This document shows, piece by piece, positions 25,292-33,904 of a stretch of DNA of 64,000 bases. Numbering within the stretch: the stretch's first letter is position 1; each line of letters opens with the position of its first letter. This DNA comes from Comamonas piscis (GTDB taxonomy: Bacteria > Pseudomonadota > Gammaproteobacteria > Burkholderiales > Burkholderiaceae_C): the NCBI RefSeq assembly GCF_014109725.1, contig NZ_CP058554.1, positions 310,001 through 374,000 of the forward strand. Direction: 5' to 3'. The position numbers and the translations under genes are program-made. The notes under the pieces were generated by a model. That model saw only the letters and a program-made list of their open reading frames with translations, was not told the origin of the DNA and did no database searches.

Positions 25292-27051
25292 ACAGCGCCG
25301 CCACCCCCCGCGCGGCCTGGGTGAGGCCGCTGATGATGGCCGCACCGCTGGTCATGCTGTTTCTGGTGCTGCTGGTCTACCCGGTCGGCCAGTTGCTGCT
25401 GCTGAGCATCTACAGCGATGGCAGCTTCAAGTGGAACAACTACAGCCAGCTGTTCAGCTCCTCGGTCTACCTGGACACCATGTGGATCACCCTGAAGATC
25501 TCGCTGGTCACGGCGCTGCTGTCCATCATGGGCGGCTACCCGATTGCCTACCTGGTCTCGTCCTTGCAAAAGGACAAGAAGAGCCGCTGGGTGTTCTGGA
25601 TTCTGCTGTCCTTCTGGACCAGCTTTCTGGTGCGCGCCTTTGCCTGGATCGTGGTGCTGGGCCGCAATGGCCTGGCCAACCAGCTGCTGCTGGCGCTGGG
25701 CCTGCAGGATGCGCCCTCGAACATGCTCTACAGCTTTGGTGCCGTGCTGGTGGGCATGGTCCATGCGCTGATGCCGCTGGCCGTGCTGACCATGTTGTCG
25801 GTGATGGAGAACATTGACCGCAACCTGCCGCGCGCCGCGCTCACCTTGGGTGCGCGCCCGGGCACGGCCTTCTGGCGCGTGTACTTTCCGCTGTCCATGC
25901 CCGGTGTGGCCGCCGGCGCCATCATGGTGTTTGTCACCGCCGTGGGCTTCTTCATCGTGCCCCAGCTGCTGGGTGGCCGTAAGGAGACCATGATCACCCA
26001 GCTCATCATCGAGCAGGTGATGCAGGTGATGAACTGGGGCTTTGCCGGCGCCATCTCGGTGCTGCTGCTGGTCGTCGTGCTGATCGTGTTTGCGGTCTAT
26101 GACAAGGTGCTGGGCCTGTCGACGATGACGGGCGCACAGTCCGACAAGAGCAACCACAGCAGTGGCTTTATGCGCCAGCTGTCCGAGATGCTGCTGGGCT
26201 TTTTGGGCAGCATCAGCGACCGCCTGATTGCCTTGGTGCCGCGCTCGCGCAAACGCGATCTGCAGCAGGGCGATTCCTTCGTGCTGCGCGCCAGCGTGGT
26301 GGCCCTGCTGGTGTTCCTGAGCGTGCCTGCGCTGCTGATGATCCCGATTTCGTTCGCCGACAAGTCGGGCCTGAACTGGCCGCCCCAGGGCTTCACCCTG
26401 CAGCACTACCAGGACATGCTGGCCTCGCCGCTGTGGATCAACGCCACGGTGCGCAGCTTTGTCGTGGGCTTTTTTGCCGCGCTGGCGGCCATGGCCGTGG
26501 GCACGCCGGTGGCCTTTTTGCTGGTGCGCGGCCAGATGCGCGGCAAGGCCTTGCTGCTGGCCTTTGTGCTGTCGCCGCTGATCATCCCCCGCATGATCAT
26601 TGCCGTCGGCATGTTCTATTTCTTCTCCAAGGTGGGCCTGGTGGGCACCTCGCTGGGTCTGGTGCTGGGGCATACCGTCATCGCCATCCCCTATGTGGTG
26701 ATGACCATGATGGCCGTGCTGCGCAACTACGACACGCGCCTGGACATGGCCGCCCAAAGCCTGGGCGCCCGCCCCTGGCAGACCTTGCGCTATGTGACCT
26801 TCCCGATCATTGCCGCCGGCCTGACCTCGTCCTTCCTGTTTGCGTTTGCCACCTCGTTTGACGAGCTGACCATCTCGCTGTTTGCCTCCGGTGGCCTCAG
26901 CTCCACCCTGCCCAAGCAGTTCTGGGATGAAGTGACCCTGCAGATCTCGCCGGTGATCGCCGCCGTCTCGACCTGCCTGTTCGCCTTCATCGGCATTTTG
27001 ATCACCTGTGCGGACTGGCTGCGTCGCCGCTCCGCCGCTTCTTTGAATTGA
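25288..27051 (+). CDS. Fused two-domain ABC permease (PotB-PotC-like)
   Basis: A 587-residue inner-membrane protein with two complete BPD-type permease domains in tandem, each with about six helices and an EAA loop (RAALTLGARPGTAFWRVYFP near residues 184-203; MAAQSLGARPWQTLRYVTFP near 486-505). Separate genes (potB, potC) are the rule in this family, so this is a gene fusion like those of some iron(III) systems. The linker of about 55 residues between the halves is basic. The gene overlaps the ATPase gene and is followed after 6 bp by the DHDPS-family gene. Confidence 0.9.
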   Translation: MNSAATPRAAWVRPLMMAAPLVMLFLVLLVYPVGQLLLLSIYSDGSFKWNNYSQLFSSSVYLDTMWITLKISLVTALLSIMGGYPIAYLVSSLQKDKKSRWVFWILLSFWTSFLVRAFAWIVVLGRNGLANQLLLALGLQDAPSNMLYSFGAVLVGMVHALMPLAVLTMLSVMENIDRNLPRAALTLGARPGTAFWRVYFPLSMPGVAAGAIMVFVTAVGFFIVPQLLGGRKETMITQLIIEQVMQVMNWGFAGAISVLLLVVVLIVFAVYDKVLGLSTMTGAQSDKSNHSSGFMRQLSEMLLGFLGSISDRLIALVPRSRKRDLQQGDSFVLRASVVALLVFLSVPALLMIPISFADKSGLNWPPQGFTLQHYQDMLASPLWINATVRSFVVGFFAALAAMAVGTPVAFLLVRGQMRGKALLLAFVLSPLIIPRMIIAVGMFYFFSKVGLVGTSLGLVLGHTVIAIPYVVMTMMAVLRNYDTRLDMAAQSLGARPWQTLRYVTFPIIAAGLTSSFLFAFATSFDELTISLFASGGLSSTLPKQFWDEVTLQISPVIAAVSTCLFAFIGILITCADWLRRRSAASLN

Positions 27052-27057
27052 TGAACC

Positions 27058-27972
27058 ATGACTACACGTATCACCTCTGAGCAACTCCGCGGCATCTTCC
27101 CTGCACTGGCAACGCCGGTGACCGCCGATGGCCAGATCGACACCCAGGCCGTGCGCGCGCTGCTGGACCACCTGCAAGGCAGCGGCATCAGCGGCACGGT
27201 GCCACTGGGCGGCACCGGCGAATACGGCGCGCTGTCGCGCAACGAGCGGGCCCGCATGGTGGCCGCCGTGCGCGAGCACCAGGCCGCCGATCTGCCGGTG
27301 CTGGCCGGCGTGCTCGACCCCGGCTACTACGACGCCATCGCCTCCGGTCAGGCGCTGGCCGATGCGGGCGCGGATGCGCTGATGGTGCTGACGCCCTACT
27401 ACACCACGCCGTCGCAGCAAGGCATTCGCGACTACTTCATGCGCTATGCAGATGCGTCGCCGCTGCCGGTGGTGATCTATGAGATCCCCTACCGCACCCG
27501 CATCTCCATCGCGCCTGAAGTGCTGCATGAGCTGTCGCGCCACGAGAACATCATCGGCATGAAGGCTTGCAACACCGACATGTACCACTTCCTCAAGGTG
27601 GTGCAGGGCGCGGATGCCAGCTTTGCAGTGCTGAGCGGTGAGGACACCATCTTCCCCGCGCAGATGCTCTGCGGCGCCCAGGGCGGCATCATCGTGACGG
27701 CCAACCTGCTGCCCAAGACCTGGACACGCATGTACGAACTGCTGTCCAGCGGCAAGACCCAAGAAGCGCTGGCCCTGCACCAGGAGCTGATTGGCCTCTT
27801 GGACCTGGCCTTTGCTGAGACCAACCCCGGCCCGATGAAGTCGGTCTGGGACCTGGTCGGCGTGCAGGCCCCGCATCTGCTGGCCCCGCTGGTCGATTGC
27901 AACCCGGCGCTGTCCACCCGCCTGCGCGAGGCGCTGACCGCCCGGCTGCAGGCCGAACGCCAAGCGGCCTGA
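27058..27972 (+). CDS. Dihydrodipicolinate synthase/N-acetylneuraminate lyase-family enzyme
   Basis: A 304-residue class I (Schiff-base) lyase or aldolase of the DapA/NanA superfamily. The catalytic lysine is in GMKACNTD (Lys169) and the conserved tyrosine in YEIPYRT (Tyr141, Arg146). The usual GTTGE motif reads GGTGEYGALS. It is not expected to be the lysine-pathway DapA: it sits inside a transporter/hydroxyacid-dehydrogenase operon and its motifs deviate. Family members in such settings cleave or dehydrate 2-keto acids, releasing pyruvate or alpha-ketoglutarate semialdehyde. The substrate is unknown. Confidence 0.85.
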   Translation: MTTRITSEQLRGIFPALATPVTADGQIDTQAVRALLDHLQGSGISGTVPLGGTGEYGALSRNERARMVAAVREHQAADLPVLAGVLDPGYYDAIASGQALADAGADALMVLTPYYTTPSQQGIRDYFMRYADASPLPVVIYEIPYRTRISIAPEVLHELSRHENIIGMKACNTDMYHFLKVVQGADASFAVLSGEDTIFPAQMLCGAQGGIIVTANLLPKTWTRMYELLSSGKTQEALALHQELIGLLDLAFAETNPGPMKSVWDLVGVQAPHLLAPLVDCNPALSTRLREALTARLQAERQAA

Positions 27973-27985
27973 TCGGGCGCCCGCC

Positions 27986-29122
27986 ATGCTGCCCGCCATC
28001 AAAGACTACCGCGAGCTGGCCCGCCGGCGCCTGTCCCGCTTTGCTTTTGACTACCTCGAAGGCGGCGCGGAAGACGGCCGCAGCATGGCACGCAACCTCG
28101 CCTCCTGGGGCGATGTCACCTTCTTGCCGCGCACGATGGTCGATGTCAGCCAAGTGGATACCAGCATCACCCTGTTTGGCCGCCAACAGGCGATGCCGGC
28201 CTTTGTGGGGCCCACCGGCCTCAACGGCCTGTACTGGCCGCAGGCTGAGCAGGTGCTGGCCCGCGCGGCGCATGCGGCCGGCCTGCCGTTTGTCATGTCG
28301 ACCGCCTCCACGTCGCTGCTGGAAGATGTGCGCGCCGCCAGCCCGGGCGATCTGTGGCTGCAGTTGTATGTGCAAAAGGACCGGCGCATTGCGCAGAGCA
28401 TGATGGCCCGCGCGCAGGCGGCGGGCTTCAGCGCGCTGATGCTGACGGTGGACACCATGGTGCACGGCAAGCGCGACCACGATGTGCGCAACGGCTTTCG
28501 CATGCCCGTGCCCTGGACGCCCCGACTGCTGGCCGACCTGCTCAGCCACCCGCGCTGGTGCCTGCGCATGCTGCGCCAGGGCGGCTCGCCGCAGCTGGTC
28601 AACCTGGCGCGCAGCGCCGGGGTGGAGAGCAATATCCAAAAGCAGGCCGCCGCGATGAGCCGCGAGATGGACATGGGCCTGCGCTGGGAAGACCTGGCCT
28701 GGGTGCGCCGCCACTGGCAGGGGCCCGTCATCGTCAAAGGCGTGCTCAGTGCCCAGGATGCGCGGCTGGCGCTGCAGGCCGGTGCCGATGGCATTGTGGT
28801 CAGCAACCATGGCGGGCGCCAGCTGGAATGCGCACCCGCACCGATGGCGCAATTGCCGCAGATTGCCGACGCCGTTCATGGCAAGATGCATATCTTTGTC
28901 GATGGCGGGGTGCGCCGAGGCAGTGACATCGCCAAAGCCCGGGCACTGGGGGCCGATGCCGTCTTGCTGGGGCGTGCGCCGCTCTACGGACTGGCCGCAA
29001 GCGGGCCGCAGGGCGTGGCCGAGGTTCTGGAGATTCTGCGCACCGAGCTGGAAACCACCCTGAGATTGTTGGGCGCGCCGCAGGCCAGGGGCCTGGATGC
29101 GTCATTTATGCAAAAACACTAG
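27986..29122 (+). CDS. FMN-dependent L-2-hydroxyacid dehydrogenase (LldD/mandelate dehydrogenase family)
   Basis: A 378-residue TIM-barrel flavoprotein. FMN-binding segments are PTGLNGLYWPQAE (about 76-88), MSTASTSLLEDV (about 104-115) and QLYVQKDR (about 126-133). The catalytic pair is in VSNHGGRQLE (His275, Arg278), and the FMN phosphate site is DGGVRRGSDI. The family oxidises L-2-hydroxyacids (lactate, mandelate, glycolate) to 2-keto acids. The same operon has a dehydrogenase of the D-specific family, so both enantiomers of a hydroxyacid could be used. It begins 13 bp after the lyase gene. Confidence 0.9.
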   Translation: MLPAIKDYRELARRRLSRFAFDYLEGGAEDGRSMARNLASWGDVTFLPRTMVDVSQVDTSITLFGRQQAMPAFVGPTGLNGLYWPQAEQVLARAAHAAGLPFVMSTASTSLLEDVRAASPGDLWLQLYVQKDRRIAQSMMARAQAAGFSALMLTVDTMVHGKRDHDVRNGFRMPVPWTPRLLADLLSHPRWCLRMLRQGGSPQLVNLARSAGVESNIQKQAAAMSREMDMGLRWEDLAWVRRHWQGPVIVKGVLSAQDARLALQAGADGIVVSNHGGRQLECAPAPMAQLPQIADAVHGKMHIFVDGGVRRGSDIAKARALGADAVLLGRAPLYGLAASGPQGVAEVLEILRTELETTLRLLGAPQARGLDASFMQKH

Positions 29123-29150
29123 ACCGCTCCCGAGACAGCCGCTTTTTACG

Positions 29151-29975
29151 ATGCCTAAAACCACCCACAGCATTGCCGAGCCCGTAGCAAGCGTTGAACC
29201 CTCGCCCCGTGAATCCTCGTTGTTTATGGGCTCTCTGGCCAAGGCCTTTCAGGTGCTGGAGGCTTTCCGCGACACCCACCGCGAGATGTCGCTGGCCGAG
29301 ATCGCCCGCGCCGCCCAACTGGACCGCAGCGCCACCCAGCGCATCATCTTCACCCTGGAGAAGCTGCGCTACATCCGGCGCCTGCCCGATTCCAACCTCT
29401 ACACACTGGCGCCCGAGGTGCTGCGCCTGTCGTACAACTACCTGCGCTCGCAGCGCATCGTCGAGCGCGCCTACCCCTACCTGATCGAGATGACCCACAC
29501 CTTGGGCGAGACCTCGAACCTGCAGGAGATGGACGGCAACGAAGTGGTGTTTATCGCCAAGGTGCCAGGCCGCTACATCTACAACTCCGATTTCTCCGTG
29601 GGCTCGCGCCTGCCTGCGGCGTATACCGCCTCGGGCCGGGCGATGATGGCCAAGCTGCCGATGGACGAGCGCCTGCGCCTGATCGCCACCACGCCGCTGG
29701 TCAAGATCACCGCCCAAACCGTCACCGACCCGGAGCAGCTATTGCGCGGCATCGAGGCCGCCGAGCGCGATGGCTATGCCATCGTGCAGAACCAGACCGT
29801 CGTGGGCGATATATCCGTGGCGGCGGCCATTACCGGCCGGGGCGGCGTGCCCATTGGCGCCATCACCATCTCCGCCCCCTCCACCCGCTGGGGCACGGCC
29901 AAGGCCGAGGCCGAGTTGCTGCCCCATGTGCTGCTGGCCGCCACGTCGATCTCGAATATTCTGGATAACTTCTAG
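29151..29975 (+). CDS. IclR-family transcriptional regulator of the hydroxyacid cluster
   Basis: A 274-residue IclR regulator. A winged helix (FMGSLAKAFQVLEAFRDTHR and EIARAAQLDRSATQRIIFTL, about residues 25-75) precedes a GAF-like effector domain (SNLQEMDGNEVVFIAKVPGRY near 122-142; ASGRAMMA near 162). The start MPKTTHSIAEP was chosen over 29097, which would overlap the preceding gene. It lies 28 bp after the FMN dehydrogenase on the same strand, so it is probably the last gene of the unit and responds to the pathway's substrate or product. Confidence 0.87.
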   Translation: MPKTTHSIAEPVASVEPSPRESSLFMGSLAKAFQVLEAFRDTHREMSLAEIARAAQLDRSATQRIIFTLEKLRYIRRLPDSNLYTLAPEVLRLSYNYLRSQRIVERAYPYLIEMTHTLGETSNLQEMDGNEVVFIAKVPGRYIYNSDFSVGSRLPAAYTASGRAMMAKLPMDERLRLIATTPLVKITAQTVTDPEQLLRGIEAAERDGYAIVQNQTVVGDISVAAAITGRGGVPIGAITISAPSTRWGTAKAEAELLPHVLLAATSISNILDNF

Positions 29976-30132
29976 CCCGCTGGTCTTATTGCGTTAGGTC
30001 GAAAATAGGCGCTAGTTCACCGAAAAACCCCGCTCACAACGCGCCGATATGTCCATATGACGTTTAAGTTGTATGAATAGTGAACAATAGCGTTTATAGA
30101 TATACACAAGACTAACTGAGTACTGCACTGCT

Positions 30133-30906
30133 ATGAGCGCCTTTCTCGAAGAACGTGTCCTGTCTGTTCACCACTGGACCGATCGTTTGTTCTCTTTCAC
30201 GACTACCCGTGACCCCGCGCTGCGCTTCTCCAGCGGCCACTTCACCATGATTGGCTTGAAGGTCGACGGCAAGAATTTGCTGCGCGCCTACTCCATCGCC
30301 AGCCCCAATTACGAGGAGCATCTGGAGTTCCTGTCGATCAAGGTCGATGACGGCCCGCTGACCAGCAAGCTCCAGCACATCCAGGTGGGTGACACCATCA
30401 TCGTCGGTAAGAAGCCCACGGGCACCTTGCTGGTCGATTACCTGCTGCCAGGCAAGAACCTGTACCTGATCGGCACCGGCACGGGCCTGGCGCCCTGGCT
30501 GTCGGTGGCGCGCGACCCCGAGACCTATGACCACTTCGAGAAAGTCGTCGTGGTACACGGCGTGCGCCAGGTCGAAGAGCTGGCCTACCAGCATCTGCTG
30601 GAAGAAGAGCTGCCCAACCACGAGTTCCTCGGCGAAGTCGTCAAGGACAAGCTGGTGTACTACCCGACGGTGACGCGCGAGCCCTTCCGCAACCAGGGCC
30701 GTATCTCCAACCAGATCACCGCCGGCACCTTCCCGCAGAACATCGGTCTGCCCGAACTGAACCCCGACACCGACCGCGTCATGCTCTGCGGCAGCCCCGC
30801 GATGCTGGCCGAGCTGAAGGAACTGCTGGAAGCCAAGGGCTTCAAGGAAGGCAATACCTCGACGCCTGGCGACTTTGTGGTGGAACGCGCCTTCGTCGAG
30901 AAGTAA
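30133..30906 (+). CDS. fpr: Ferredoxin/flavodoxin-NADP+ reductase
   Basis: A 257-residue FAD enzyme that exchanges electrons between NADPH and ferredoxin or flavodoxin. The FAD-binding motif is RAYSIASP (about 56-63), the NADP-binding motif GTGTGLAPWLS (about 118-128), then VVHGVRQVEELAY and the C-terminal LCGSPAML and FVVERAFVEK. The short C-terminal extension ending in AFVEK is characteristic of bacterial subclass I enzymes. The 157-bp upstream region is AT-rich and probably holds its promoter. A strong terminator follows; the gene is monocistronic. Confidence 0.95.
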   Translation: MSAFLEERVLSVHHWTDRLFSFTTTRDPALRFSSGHFTMIGLKVDGKNLLRAYSIASPNYEEHLEFLSIKVDDGPLTSKLQHIQVGDTIIVGKKPTGTLLVDYLLPGKNLYLIGTGTGLAPWLSVARDPETYDHFEKVVVVHGVRQVEELAYQHLLEEELPNHEFLGEVVKDKLVYYPTVTREPFRNQGRISNQITAGTFPQNIGLPELNPDTDRVMLCGSPAMLAELKELLEAKGFKEGNTSTPGDFVVERAFVEK

Positions 30907-30927
30907 GCAGCGCCCCGCTCGCCCAGC

Positions 30928-30955
30928 AAAAAACGACCCTCGGGTCGTTTTTTTT
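30928..30955 (+). terminator. Rho-independent terminator after fpr
   Basis: The stem AAACGACCC/GGGTCGTTT has a short loop and a following run of T, 25 bp after the fpr stop. Confidence 0.9.
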
Positions 30956-31001
30956 ATTGCCTGCAGCTGGATAAATCCCGGATTAGGAAAGCAGAGAAAG
31001 C

Positions 31002-31574
31002 TTAGATCAGCTGCTCGGTGTAGAAATTGCCACCGTGGTAGAGCAGGGGCGGCACGCCCGCCACATGCTGGCAATGCGCCACCTCGCCAACGAGGATCAC
31101 ATGGTCGCCGGCATCATGGTGCGGGCCATTGCGGCACTCAAAGCTGGCAATGGCGCCTGCGATCAGCGGCACGCCGGTCACGCCCATCTGAAACTCCACA
31201 CCGGCCCAGCGGTCGATGCCCTTGCGGCTGAACTGCAGGGCCAGCTCCTTTTGGTGCGCGCCCATCACATTGACCGCATAGTGGCTCACAGTCTCGAACA
31301 ACGGCATCGAGCTGGCGGATTTCATCAAGCTCCACAGCACCAGCGGCGGCGTGAGCGAGGCGGAATTGAAGGAGCTGATGGTCAAACCGATCTTGCTGCC
31401 ATCGGGCGCCAGCGCCGTCACCACGGCCACCCCGGTGGCGAACTGGCCCAGCGCATTGCGAAACTCACGTTCGGAAAACGACGGAGAAGCGGGGGATTGC
31501 AGATGTTCAGGAGGCAAGGAGCGGTTCACGGGGCAGGCAGACGGCGGGGACAAGGGCCATGCCGTCAAAAGCAT
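31002..31574 (-). CDS. Flavin reductase domain protein (HpaC/FMN-binding split barrel family)
   Basis: A 190-residue flavin-binding protein. The fold signature is visible in FRNALGQFATGVAVVTA (about 38-54), ISSFNSASLTPPLVLWSL (about 66-83) and VNVMGAHQ, with the C-terminal LLYHGGNFYT typical of NADH:FMN reductases supplying reduced flavin to monooxygenases. The first about 30 residues are low-complexity, and a GTG at 31529 is an alternative start. It is convergent with fpr and divergent from the alpha/beta hydrolase gene. No partner monooxygenase is adjacent; the flavin monooxygenase at 536-2023 belongs to a class that does not need one. Confidence 0.85.
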   Translation of the reverse strand: MLLTAWPLSPPSACPVNRSLPPEHLQSPASPSFSEREFRNALGQFATGVAVVTALAPDGSKIGLTISSFNSASLTPPLVLWSLMKSASSMPLFETVSHYAVNVMGAHQKELALQFSRKGIDRWAGVEFQMGVTGVPLIAGAIASFECRNGPHHDAGDHVILVGEVAHCQHVAGVPPLLYHGGNFYTEQLI

Positions 31575-31684
31575 GGATAGCGACCATTATCGGCCAGCGG
31601 CCGAGGCCCCTGCGCCCGTAGGTGCTTGAAAACACGGCAGGCGGGCCGCATCTGCAAAGCAAATCCACGGCGAGAAGTACCCCT

Positions 31685-32494
31685 ATGTCCCTGATTCCCA
31701 ACTTTGCCATGCTCGGCAGCGGCCCCACCGTGCTGATGCTGCATGATGCCGATACCGACCACCTGGGCTTTGCGCCCCAGGTGGAGCTGCTCGCCAGCCA
31801 GGGTTACCGCGCGATTGCCTGGGACATGCCCGGCTACCACGCCAACCCGCCGCCCTATGGTGGCTATAGCTTGAAGGCGCTGGCTGCCACGGCAGATGGC
31901 CTGCTCGAAGCGATGAAGATTGGCCGCGCCCATGTGGTGGGTCATGGCCTGGGCGCGATGGTGGCCGCCGAGCTGGCACTGCGCCACCCCACCCGTGTGC
32001 GCAGCCTGACCCTGGTGGCAGGCGGCCCGGCGCTGGATGCGAACGCCCAGCAGCACTGGGTACACAGCCGCCAGCAGTTGCTGGCCCAGTGCCTGCAGCA
32101 TGCCAGCACCGAGGCAGTGCAGATGCAGCGCTTTGCCGAGCTGCTGGTGCAGCTGCAGTCGGGCCAGCAGGCCTTGCCCGAAGGGCTGCAGCTGGCGCGC
32201 CATGCGATCACCCAGATCCAGCCGCTGGCCTTTGGCCGCATGCTGGAGATGCTGGCGGGCCCCAGCACCCTCGCCGAGCGGCTGCCCCATATCAGCCAGC
32301 GCTGCCTGCTGGTGAGCGGCGGCCAGGATGTCTGCATGCCGCCCCAGCACATGCAGGCGCTGGCCGACCAGTTGCCCGAGGCCCGGCACCACAGCCTGGA
32401 CGGCATTGGCCATTGGCCGCAGCTGGAGAATCCGGATGCGTTTGAAGGCCTGTTGCTGGACTTTTTGGCCACCCAGAAGGCCACCGTTCACTAG
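31685..32494 (+). CDS. Alpha/beta-hydrolase-fold protein lacking the nucleophilic serine
   Basis: A 269-residue alpha/beta-hydrolase fold. The nucleophile elbow reads VVGHGLGAMVAAEL (about residues 84-97), i.e. G-H-G-L-G where active members have G-x-S-x-G; the codon is GGC rather than AGC. The acid (SGGQDVCMP, about 215-223) and histidine (GIGHWPQ, about 239-245) are retained. The oxyanion-hole HG motif reads LHDADTD. It may be a non-hydrolytic or dead homologue. The start MSLIPNF was chosen over 31622 because the fold begins there. It sits alone between a flavin reductase gene and ilvE. Confidence 0.85.
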   Translation: MSLIPNFAMLGSGPTVLMLHDADTDHLGFAPQVELLASQGYRAIAWDMPGYHANPPPYGGYSLKALAATADGLLEAMKIGRAHVVGHGLGAMVAAELALRHPTRVRSLTLVAGGPALDANAQQHWVHSRQQLLAQCLQHASTEAVQMQRFAELLVQLQSGQQALPEGLQLARHAITQIQPLAFGRMLEMLAGPSTLAERLPHISQRCLLVSGGQDVCMPPQHMQALADQLPEARHHSLDGIGHWPQLENPDAFEGLLLDFLATQKATVH

Positions 32495-32733
32495 GACAAA
32501 CCCGTAAAGCGCGACGCGGCGGCACGGCCCCGCCTCTGCAGGTGGTTGACTCGCCAAGCTGGCAATGCAGGCGGCTTGGCGCCACGGGCGCAAAAAACTG
32601 GCATGCTATGGGGTTTGGCGTGCAGCCCGTCACTCTTCTGGAGCGCCTCCAGGCTGGCGGACGGCCACCATGACCGGCAGCGGCCCCCTCACCAGCCGCT
32701 GCTGTCCCTGTTGCCAACTGAAGGATCAGTCCC

Positions 32734-33834
32734 GTGTCCCCCTCTTCCCTGAGCTTTGCCCTCACCCCATCGAGCCAGCCACGCAGCGCCCAAGAGCGCG
32801 CCAAGATTCTCGACAACCCGGGTTTTGGTCTGCACTTTACCGACCACATGGTCTCGGTGCACTGGGACAAAGAAGGCGGTTGGCGCGATGCGGCCGTGAC
32901 CCCTTACGGCCCGATTGCACTGGACCCGGCCGCTGCCGTGCTGCACTACGGCCAGGAAATCTTTGAAGGCATCAAGGCCTACCGCCATGCCGATGGTTCG
33001 GTCTGGACCTTCCGCCCCCAAGCCAATGCCGAGCGCCTGCAGCGCTCCGCCCGCCGCCTGGCGCTGCCTGAGCTGCCGGTGGACGTTTTTGTCGAGTCGC
33101 TCAAGCAGATCATTGCGGTGGACAAGGACTGGGTGCCCAGCGGCGAAGAAGCCAGCCTCTACCTGCGCCCCTTCATGATCGGTGACGAAGTCTTTCTGGG
33201 TGTGCGCAGCGCCCACAAGGCCACCTACTATGTGATCGCCTGCCCCGCAGGCCCTTACTTTGCCAAGGGCGTGGCACCGGTGGCGATCTGGCTATCGACC
33301 GACTTTGCCCGCGCTGCCAAGGGCGGCACGGGTGCCGCCAAGTGCGGCGGCAACTATGCCGCTTCGCTGCTGCCCCAGCAGCAAGCGCAAGACAACGGCT
33401 GCTCGCAGGTGCTCTTCCTCGATCCTGCCGAAGGCAAGTACCTCGAAGAGCTGGGCGGCATGAATGTGTTCCTGGTCTACGGCAAGCAAAACAAGCTGGT
33501 GACGCCCGAGCTGTCGGGCAGCATTCTGGAAGGGATCACCCGCGACTCCGTGCTGCAACTGGCACGCGACCGCGGCATGGTGGTTGAAGAGCGCAAGATT
33601 GCCGTCGACGAGTGGAAGCAAGGCGTGGCCTCGGGCGATATCACCGAAGTCTTTGCCTGCGGCACCGCTGCGGTCATCACCCCGATTGGCCAGCTCAAGG
33701 GCGAAGGCTTCTCAGTGGGCGACCTGTCGGCCCCGGCCGGCGACGTCACCATGGGCCTGCGCAAGGAGCTGACCGACATCCAGTACGGCCGCGCCCCTGA
33801 CCGCCATGGCTGGCTGGTGCGTCTGGACGCGTAA
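32734..33834 (+). CDS. ilvE: Branched-chain amino acid aminotransferase
   Basis: A 366-residue class IV PLP aminotransferase interconverting valine, leucine and isoleucine with their keto acids. Features are LHYGQEIFEGIKAYR (about 71-85), YLRPFMI, the PLP lysine in AAKCGGNYAASL (about Lys204), EELGGMNVF, and GITRDSVL. The start is a GTG at 32734 with an AAGGA site 8 nt upstream. The length suits the eukaryote-like BCAT2 type common in Burkholderiales. Single gene with its own terminator. Confidence 0.93.
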   Translation: MSPSSLSFALTPSSQPRSAQERAKILDNPGFGLHFTDHMVSVHWDKEGGWRDAAVTPYGPIALDPAAAVLHYGQEIFEGIKAYRHADGSVWTFRPQANAERLQRSARRLALPELPVDVFVESLKQIIAVDKDWVPSGEEASLYLRPFMIGDEVFLGVRSAHKATYYVIACPAGPYFAKGVAPVAIWLSTDFARAAKGGTGAAKCGGNYAASLLPQQQAQDNGCSQVLFLDPAEGKYLEELGGMNVFLVYGKQNKLVTPELSGSILEGITRDSVLQLARDRGMVVEERKIAVDEWKQGVASGDITEVFACGTAAVITPIGQLKGEGFSVGDLSAPAGDVTMGLRKELTDIQYGRAPDRHGWLVRLDA

Positions 33835-33853
33835 CTCGTCCTCAGTAAATGCC

Positions 33854-33883
33854 AAAAGGGCCGCACACTGTGCGGCCCTTTTT
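33854..33883 (+). terminator. Terminator between ilvE and dadA (bidirectional)
   Basis: AAGGGCCGCA/TGCGGCCCTT forms a 10-bp stem flanked by A-run and T-run. It serves ilvE on the plus strand and probably dadA on the minus strand. Confidence 0.88.
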
Positions 33884-33904
33884 CATGGCGTTGTCCGTTG
33901 CCGT

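Noticed and set aside
25147..28002. Minus-strand open frame of 951 codons
   Set aside because: Antisense to the ATPase, permease and lyase genes; low-complexity Gln/His/Gly content and no recognisable family.
29976..30132. Small RNA gene before fpr
   Set aside because: AT-rich leader without a terminator-like hairpin at its end; best read as the fpr promoter region.
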